From contig JBDKTK010000419.1 of NCBI GenBank assembly GCA_039680225.1, positions 1 to 5,974 on the forward strand: 5,974 bases of DNA, in the 5' to 3' direction. The position numbers and the translations under genes are program-made. The DNA comes from JBDKTK01 sp039680225. Lineage in GTDB: Bacteria > Desulfobacterota > Syntrophia > Syntrophales > UBA4778. The notes beneath the pieces were generated by a model that was given only the letters and a program-made list of their open reading frames with translations, searched no databases and had not been told where the DNA came from. Shown one piece after another: positions 1 to 5,974 of this stretch. Every line of letters begins with the position of its first letter. Position 1 is the first letter of the stretch.

Positions 1-134
1 TCCACAAATATAATCCCGCCGTGGTCCCTGCGCCGGTGGGCCCAGCCCATAAGTGTCACTTCCCGGCCGGCGTCATCCGCCCGCAGATCGCCACAGTAAC
101 ATGTCCTGTTCGCAACTGTTGAGTACTACGACAA
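1..134 (-). CDS. aspS: Aspartyl-tRNA synthetase, N-terminal fragment with an in-frame TAG at codon 3
   Basis: Only the first 44 codons are in the window; the gene continues past position 1. AspRS charges tRNA-Asp with aspartate in the cytoplasm. The frame gives the start of the OB-fold anticodon-binding domain: R10-T11-C-Y-C-G-D-L-R18, then V26-T-L-M-G-W-A-H-R-R-R-D-H-G-G40 followed by I-I-F-V. This matches the family pattern RTxxCGELR...VTLMGWVxRRRDHGGLIFID. I chose the TTG at 134-132 because GGGAGG (145-140) sits 5 bases upstream. From there the frame reads M-S-[TAG]-Y-S-T-V-A-N-R-T. No ATG, GTG or TTG lies between the TAG and the conserved RT motif; the next in-frame candidates (GTG at 59, ATG at 50) would delete the conserved N-terminus. 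The start is 2 bases after the hisS stop, so translational coupling is likely. Identity is confident. The start, and how the TAG is decoded, are uncertain. Confidence 0.85.
126..128 (-). other. In-frame amber codon (TAG) at codon 3 of aspS
   Basis: Plus-strand CTA, read as TAG on the coding strand, in the same frame as the conserved AspRS N-terminus downstream and the TTG start with its Shine-Dalgarno upstream. It lies in the N-terminal tail ahead of the OB-fold, where many residues could be tolerated. It may be decoded as an amino acid, be a mutation, or be a sequencing error. Confidence 0.6.
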
Positions 135-136
135 AA

Positions 137-1411
137 TTACCTCCCTGATACCTTGCTTATGATTTCTTCAGCCAGGCGGTCGAAATCCTCGAGGTCGAGC
201 GCTTCCTGGCTGCCTGTGCTCATGTTTTTTAATTGGGCTTTTCCTTCATTTATCTCCTGCTCGCCGATGATCAGCGCGTATTCGCTCTTGATCCTGTTGG
301 CGCGCTTCATCTGGCTCTTGAGGCTCTTGTCCGCCTCTCCCATATCGGTTTTGATCCCCAGCATCCTCAGGTAATTGCACAGCGCAAAGGCCCAGACCTT
401 GCCTGTTTCCCCGAGCGGCGCGATGAACAGCTGCACGGGCCTGACGAATTCTTCATTCGGCGTGGGAATGAGCGAGATAAGCCTTTCCATTCCTATCGCA
501 AAACCGATGGCCGGAAGGTCGGGCCCGCCGAGCTGCCTGATGAGCCCGTCGTACCTGCCGCCGCCGGCGACGGCGTTCTGGGAGCCCAGCGATTCCGACG
601 TGACCTCGAATGCCGTGCGCACGTAATAATCCAGGCCCCGCACCATCCGCGCATTGATTTCGAACGGGATTTCGAATACGTCGAGGTAATCCTGGACCAT
701 CTGAAAATGCAGGCGGCAGTCCTCGCCCAGGAAATCCAGGATCGTGGGCGCCCCGACGAGAGCTTCTTTGCAGCCCTCGACCTTGCAGTCGAAGACCCGC
801 AGCGGGTTCGTTTCCATCCTCCTGAGGCAGTCCCCGCACAACCCTTCCTTGCGGTCGCTCAGGTACTTCGATATCTCCTCGCGGAATTTCCCGCGGCACT
901 CCGGGCACCCCAGGGAATTTATCTGCAGTTTCAATTCGGGGACTTCCATGCTCTTGAGCATGTGCATCAGCATGAGCATCACCTCGGCATCAATATACGG
1001 ATCGCTGTAGCCGATATATTCGACGTTGATCTGGTGGAACTGGCGCAGCCTGCCGCGCTGGGGGCGTTCGCGCCTGAACATGGGCCCGATCGAATATAGC
1101 TTGCTGGCAGGTTCCGACTGGTGCAGATTGTGCTCTATATAGGACCGCAGCACGCCGGCGGTCGCCTCGGGCCGGGGCGAAATCTGGTCGCCGTCCCGGT
1201 CGATGAAGGCGTACATTTCTTTTTCCACTATATCGGTGGTTTCACCGATGCCGCGCTTGAACAAGGCCGTTTTTTCGATGATCGGGATCCTCAGCTCGCG
1301 CACTTCGAAGTGGGCGAATATTTCCCGCGCGAGGTTCTCGACGAATTGCCATTTTTCCGATTCGCCGGGCAGGACGTCCTTGAAGCCCTTTACGGCTGTA
1401 ATTATTTCCAT
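137..1411 (-). CDS. hisS: Histidyl-tRNA synthetase
   Basis: Class II synthetase that makes His-tRNA(His) from histidine, ATP and tRNA; cytoplasmic dimer. The 424 residues are full length for bacterial HisRS. Visible in order: N-terminal AVKGFKDVLP (residues 6-15); the IGETTDIVEKEMY block (55-67); RPEAT (80-84), which contacts histidine; motif 2, MFRRERPQRGRLRQFHQ (111-127); the HisRS-specific MVRGLDYYVRTAFEV (256-270); GGGRYDGL (283-290); motif 3 GFAIGMERL (303-311); and the C-terminal anticodon-binding domain from about 325. An insertion carries six cysteines (C169/C172, C192/C195, C209, C214), a pattern common in one bacterial HisRS subgroup; metal binding there is inference. The start is ATG at 1411, just before the conserved N-terminus, with AGGG 9 bases upstream. 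It ends in TAA and is followed at once by aspS, a common bacterial pairing. Confidence 0.97.
   Translation of the reverse strand: MEIITAVKGFKDVLPGESEKWQFVENLAREIFAHFEVRELRIPIIEKTALFKRGIGETTDIVEKEMYAFIDRDGDQISPRPEATAGVLRSYIEHNLHQSEPASKLYSIGPMFRRERPQRGRLRQFHQINVEYIGYSDPYIDAEVMLMLMHMLKSMEVPELKLQINSLGCPECRGKFREEISKYLSDRKEGLCGDCLRRMETNPLRVFDCKVEGCKEALVGAPTILDFLGEDCRLHFQMVQDYLDVFEIPFEINARMVRGLDYYVRTAFEVTSESLGSQNAVAGGGRYDGLIRQLGGPDLPAIGFAIGMERLISLIPTPNEEFVRPVQLFIAPLGETGKVWAFALCNYLRMLGIKTDMGEADKSLKSQMKRANRIKSEYALIIGEQEINEGKAQLKNMSTGSQEALDLEDFDRLAEEIISKVSGR
140..145 (-). promoter_or_regulatory. Shine-Dalgarno for aspS inside the hisS 3' end
   Basis: The coding strand reads GGGAGG, then TAATT, then TTG. 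The site overlaps the last hisS codons just before its TAA. The 5-base spacing to the TTG at 134 is in the normal range. This site sets the aspS start and implies that ribosomes finishing hisS help load aspS. Confidence 0.65.
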
Positions 1412-1444
1412 TTTCCCATTCCCTATCGAGCTTTAAAACAGATT

Positions 1445-1473
1445 TTACTAGCACAATAGGCACTCTAAGACAA
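1445..1473 (-). promoter_or_regulatory. Weak candidate sigma-70-type promoter for hisS
   Basis: On the minus strand, TTGTCT (1473-1468) is followed by a 17-base spacer and TAGTAA (1450-1445), preceded by TG as in an extended -10. The -35 matches consensus at four of six positions and the -10 at three of six. A transcript would start near 1438, about 27 bases before the hisS ATG. The match is weak, and hisS could instead be read through from comEC, after which no clear terminator is visible. Confidence 0.25.
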
Positions 1474-1604
1474 GGAGGAAAGAAAGCGGCGTTTATTGCG
1501 GGATAACCAAGCCATGAATGAAAAATCATGCAATCCGGCTTCAAAAAGGGCAGTCAGGCGTAAAAAAATATAGGAAATAAGCCTCAGACAGGAATTCTGT
1601 TATT

Positions 1605-4079
1605 TCATTGCGCTTGTTTGTTGATATTTAATTCCTCCCCGTCACTGGACATTGTGACTGCACCGTCCCGGTCGGTGCGATATGATTTGACCTTCATCTT
1701 TTCATATCTCTCCAGGACTTCCGCCGAGGGTATGTAAGGATTGCCTCCGCAGCTGAAGACGGCCGCCCCGGGGGATACCGCCCTTAAGAACTGCGCGGAA
1801 TTGGAAGAGCCGGCTCCGTGATGGGGGGCTGTGAGGATGTCGCTTTTGAGCTTTTTCCGCAATCGGCCGGAAGCGAGCCGCTCCTCAGTTGCCTCCATTA
1901 TGTCCGCGGGCATCAGCAGGCTCGTTTTCCCGAACGCGAGCCGCATCGCAATCGCATCGTTGTTGGAATCGCCGGAAAAGGACTTGGGAGGATTTAAAAA
2001 GCTGATGCGGACGCCGCCGATATCCATGTCCGGCGTGCGTTCGGAAATTACCCGGTGAGGGATTTTCTTGTCCCGGAGGATTTTCAGGAATTCTTCATAT
2101 TGCTCCCCATCCCCCGAATCCGGCGGTTGGCCGTTGGTCCAGACCTCGCCCACAAAAAAATTCTGCAGGATGAACATAAGCCCGTTGAGGTGATCGGGGT
2201 GAGGGTGGGTGAGGACAACGTAATCAAGGCCTGCCGCCCTTTCGTGCCAGAGAAAGGGCGCGATCACGAACCGCCCCACGTCGAACTCCGAGTCGAAGAA
2301 ACCGCCGCCGTCCACGAGCATTCTCTTCCCGCCCGGAAATTTTATATACGTGGAAGAGGCCTGGCCGACATCGATGCAGGTTGCCTTTAGAATTCCGGGA
2401 TTCCTCTGCGCGCTGTAATGAAAGAGCCCGTCGCCGGCAAAGAAAACGGCCGTCGCAGCGACAGCGATCTTGAGGTAGAAATTTTTATCGATTGCCGGGA
2501 CTGCCGGTTTGACTCCTTTCTCCTGTGCCCGCTTCTTTGCCCGCAGCAGCCCGGCCGCAGCGAAAACAAAAATATAATAGGCGGCAATCTCCGGCGGCGT
2601 CGGCGTGGGCACGCGGATATACGAATAGGGGATTGCCTCAATAAACTCGACGGCCCTGATCGATATGCCCACAAAAAATGCGGAGGCCTGCACGAAAATC
2701 CCGGCAAGCCACGCTGAGAAGACCGAAGCCGCGATCACTGCCATGCTCAGAAAGAGCACGACATAGCCCAGGACCGGCAACAGGATGAGATTTGCCGGGA
2801 TCACGCTGAACGACAGGATATTGAAATAAAAGAGGATGAGGGGAAGGGTGCCCAGGGTGGCGCTCAAGGTCACTATCAGAAAAAGCGCCAAGGCGCGGGC
2901 AGTTTTCCTGATGAAGCCAGAGCCCTCCCCAGGGCCGGGCAGCAGGGCCTAGGCGCGGGGCACGATATAAAGGATTGCCGCAACGGCCGCAAATGACAGC
3001 TGGAACGAAACATCGAACAGGGAAACCGGGGAGAACGCGAGGATTACAAAGGCCGCGAAGGCCAGCGTGTTGGGCAGGTCCCTTTCCCGGTCGACGAGCA
3101 GGGCGGCCAGGAATATCAGGACCATCACCGTCGCCCGCACGGTCGAGATACCGAGCCCGGCAATGAACGCAAAGGCAATAATCGGAAAGACGGAGAAGAA
3201 TGCGGCTGCCCGTGTCACGTTGAACCTCAACAGGAACCGCTCCGATCTGCCCATGACGGACTTGAGGACAAAAAAGACGCAGAAAGCTATGATGCTGATA
3301 TTGAATCCCGAGATGGCGATGATGTGCGAAGTGCCGGTCCGGCTGAACTTGTCGTAAAGGTCCCGCGGTATCCCGCTCTGCTCCCCCAGGACCATTGCCT
3401 GGATTATCGCCGCTTCGGGCATGGGCGCGTTTGATTTGACAATTCCCCTCAGACGGCCGCGGAATTTTTCAAGATAGCGGAGGACAGGGTTTCCCTGGCC
3501 CTCCCTGATGACCGCGATGGCCGCCGCGCTCTTCACAATTGCGCGGACGCGGATGCCTTTGAAGAGCAGGTACCGCTCATAATCGAATCCCCCGGGGTTT
3601 TTGAAACTGCGCGGCGCCTTGAGCCTCGCCTGGAAACGGACGAGGTCGCCGTATTGCGGCATCGGGTAATCTTCCTGTTCCATCACCCGGACCATGATTT
3701 TTCCGGAGGCGGGGATGACTGTGTTTCCGGCTAAGACGCGGCTTGACTCCACGACAAGTTCGGCCCTGTCCTCCGAAATCCTCGGGTCTTCCGCGACGAC
3801 CCCCTCCATGTAAACTTCCTTCCCGGCAAGCCGGGAAATGTGGTCGGGCGGGACCTCGGGGTTTGTGACCCTGCAAATATCCAGGACTCCCAGCAGGAAA
3901 ATCGAGGCGAGCAGCAGGTACAGGATCAAATCTCTGGACCCGGCCAGCGCGCACAGAAGGACGACAACAAGCAATCCGACCAGCAGGGAAATCACCAGGC
4001 CGGGTTCAAAGTAAAAATACGAACCCGTCAAAATCCCGCAGGCGAGCGCAGCCGAAAGAGGAAAAAAGGGCCTGACCAT
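1605..4079 (-). CDS. comEC: ComEC/Rec2-type DNA-uptake channel, one frame interrupted by an in-frame TAG
   Basis: ComEC is the inner-membrane channel that passes single-stranded DNA into the cell during transformation. The 824-codon frame has the family's full domain order: N-terminal membrane segments and a DUF4131-type domain (about 1-190), the multi-spanning competence domain (about 210-460), and a metallo-beta-lactamase domain (about 565-800). The latter shows IDVGQ, LVDGGG, the metal motif THPHPDH (H625, H627, D629, H630), NNDAIAMRL, PADI (D726) and APHHG (752-756). A TAG at codon 377 (2951-2949) divides it after the segment ending AAILYIVPRA. The frame then continues through a proline/glycine-rich loop into TLSATLGTLPLILFYF with no shift. 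As two genes, the second would need a TTG start at 2891 with no good ribosome site and would cut the channel domain in half. The end is TGA. It is either a readthrough protein or a recent nonsense pseudogene. Confidence 0.88.
2949..2951 (-). other. In-frame amber codon (TAG) at codon 377 of comEC
   Basis: The coding strand reads CCC CGC GCC TAG GCC CTG CTG. Both flanks are in one frame: 60 bases, exactly 20 codons, separate the TAG from the later TTG at 2891, and the membrane segments before and after are the ones expected in ComEC. The codon sits in a poorly conserved loop between membrane segments, where most amino acids would be tolerated. Confidence 0.8.
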
Positions 4080-4090
4080 AATGGCCGGGG

Positions 4091-4119
4091 TTTATAGTCC
4101 AACCGGCAGTTAGATGCAA
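4091..4119 (-). promoter_or_regulatory. Candidate promoter for comEC with almost no leader
   Basis: On the minus strand, TTGCAT (4119-4114), a 17-base spacer and TATAAA (4096-4091) resemble a sigma-70 promoter: the -10 matches five of six and the -35 three of six. Only 11 bases separate the -10 from the comEC ATG at 4079, so transcription would begin about 4-6 bases before the start codon. No Shine-Dalgarno is present in CCCCGGCCATT, which would make this mRNA close to leaderless. Confidence 0.45.
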
Positions 4120-4190
4120 AGCATATTTGTTGATAACGGCAGAAGATGAAAGGGCTGAAGCGGCCCCCGGATAGATAAGTTATTTAATAA

Positions 4191-4361
4191 AATTATCGCA
4201 ACAGACTTAAAGATGAATCGGCAGCGCTCGTTTCAATAAAGAGTAAATTTGGCGGACTGCCATATCCGGAGGTAAACGATCAATGGCCTGTTTGTCCGGT
4301 ATGCAAAAATGAACTGACATTTATCGTACAACTGGAAGATGAGCACTGGCCCCTTGAATAA
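4191..4361 (+). pseudogene. Remnant of a DUF1963 (YwqG-like) gene
   Basis: This is the only plus-strand coding trace I support, and it lies in otherwise noncoding sequence. The frame is open from 4191 (after a TAA at 4188-4190) to a TAA at 4359-4361 and has no ATG, GTG or TTG start. It encodes S-K-F-G-G-L-P-Y (4242-4265), then QWPVCPVCKNELTFIVQLED (4281-4340). That pattern of SKFGGLP, then WPxCPxC, then a (T/Q)F(I/L)xQL strand is what I know from the N-terminal part of DUF1963 proteins, whose function is largely unknown. Complete members are several times longer than these 56 codons, so this is a truncated relic. It points towards the convergent 3' end of der. The family call rests on recognising the motif by eye. 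Confidence 0.5.
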
Positions 4362-4402
4362 GCAGGGCAGGCCGTTGTTTCTTCAAAGAGAGCCTGTCCT
4401 GC
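4362..4402 (-). terminator. Hairpin downstream of der, probable transcription terminator
   Basis: The arms are GCAGGGCAGGC (4362-4372) and GCCTGTCCTGC (4392-4402). They form an 11-bp stem with one G-U type pair and a 19-base loop. Read from der, the hairpin starts 12 bases after the stop codon and is followed by TTATT, a weak U-tract. The loop is long and the U-tract poor, so strong intrinsic termination is not certain. The plus-strand side has no T-run. Confidence 0.5.
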
Positions 4403-4414
4403 AGGTTGGTGATC

Positions 4415-5736
<1,322 letters not shown>

Positions 5737-5740
<4 letters not shown>

Positions 5741-5974
5741 TTCGGTTTCCTTTTCCGGGCTGAGTAACCCAATTCCTGGAGCATCGATTCGCTGCGTGTC
5801 CAGTCCTTGCGGGCCCTGACGAACAGCTCGAGGTAGACCCTCGCGGCAAAAAACTTCTCCATATCAAGCCGGGCTTGGCGGCCTATTTCCTTGAGCATGG
5901 AGCCCTTGCTGCCGATTATAATCCCTTTCTGGGAATCTTTTTCAACCTGGATCACCGCCTGGATCCTGATAAGA
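5737..5974 (-). CDS. era: GTPase Era, C-terminal KH-domain fragment
   Basis: The gene enters from beyond position 5974, so the GTPase domain is outside the window. Era binds the 3' end of 16S rRNA through this KH domain during 30S maturation. Visible: I-Q-A-V-I-Q-V-E, then DSQKGIIIGSKGSMLKEIG with the GxxG loop of the KH fold as GSKG, then ARLDMEKFFAARVYLELFVR and a tail with the DW expected near the Era C-terminus (usually xxWR), ending in a basic stretch RKRKPK. A GTG at 5955 exists but is internal, because the frame stays open and conserved to the window edge. The TGA stop overlaps the der ATG by 4 bases. Identity is secure despite the truncation. Confidence 0.95.

Larger units (their letters stand above)
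4080..4414. other. Intergenic region between comEC and der
   Basis: These 335 bases are visibly more AT-rich than the genes on either side. They contain the candidate comEC promoter near the comEC end, the DUF1963-like relic on the opposite strand in the middle, and the hairpin next to der. Bases 4120-4190 show nothing I can name; open frames there are very short. Confidence 0.7.

Noticed and set aside
114..116. GTT as the aspS start codon, avoiding the TAG
   Set aside because: GTT is not a normal bacterial start and lies 23 bases from the only good Shine-Dalgarno, whereas TTG at 134 has ideal spacing.
233..1099. Plus-strand open frame of 288 codons opposite hisS
   Set aside because: It lies wholly antisense to a certain hisS, is rich in His/Ala/Pro/Arg as expected from reverse reading of a high-GC gene, and has no recognisable motif or ribosome site.
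1514..1573. Small plus-strand ORF of 19 codons (M-N-E-K-S-C-N...) with AAGGAGG at 1472-1478
   Set aside because: The ribosome-site-like sequence is about 35 bases from the ATG, no nearby start fits it, and the peptide resembles nothing I recognise.
1561..1604. Terminator after comEC
   Set aside because: A seven-base T-run exists on the minus strand near 1562-1568, but the only inverted repeats before it are 3-4 bp, too short to support a terminator.
1605..2891. Second half of comEC as a separate gene starting at TTG 2891
   Set aside because: The frame upstream is continuous with the first half apart from the TAG, the start falls inside the competence domain, and AGGA lies about 14 bases away, which is too far to be a good ribosome site.

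Overview
The window is a compact bacterial chromosomal segment of moderately high GC. Every recognisable gene lies on the minus strand, so transcription runs from position 5974 towards 1. In that order it holds: the 3' end of era (ribosome-assembly GTPase, KH domain only); der/engA (double GTPase), whose start overlaps the era stop by 4 bases; a 335-base intergenic region; comEC (DNA-uptake channel); a 193-base intergenic region; hisS (histidyl-tRNA synthetase); and the first ~44 codons of aspS (aspartyl-tRNA synthetase), which runs off the window at position 1. An era-der pair and a hisS-aspS pair, with a HisRS of this type, fit a deltaproteobacterial (Desulfobacterota-like) genome. That placement is an inference from gene order and sequence style, not proof.

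The most interesting signal is in-frame amber (TAG) codons inside otherwise intact conserved genes. comEC reads as one uninterrupted 824-codon frame except for one TAG at codon 377, in the loop between the competence-domain membrane segments. aspS has a strong Shine-Dalgarno (GGGAGG) placed 5 bases before a TTG start. The third codon from that start is TAG, and the same frame then continues into an unmistakable AspRS N-terminus. No other usable start lies between the TAG and the conserved residues. No gene here is broken by TAA or TGA, or by a frameshift. der, however, ends at a TAG in exactly the family-typical place, with a hairpin just behind it. Taken together, TAG may be read sometimes as sense and sometimes as stop, as in pyrrolysine-encoding bacteria or with an amber suppressor tRNA. 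Point mutations or assembly errors are the competing explanation.

The 4080-4414 intergenic region is AT-richer than its surroundings. It holds a putative promoter for comEC with almost no leader, a start-less remnant of a DUF1963-like (YwqG-type) gene on the plus strand, and an 11-bp hairpin between that remnant and the end of der. The 1412-1604 region holds only a weak candidate hisS promoter. I saw no mobile element, CRISPR array, tRNA or rRNA.

Functionally this is housekeeping: ribosome maturation (Era, Der), aminoacylation (HisRS, AspRS) and a competence channel (ComEC).
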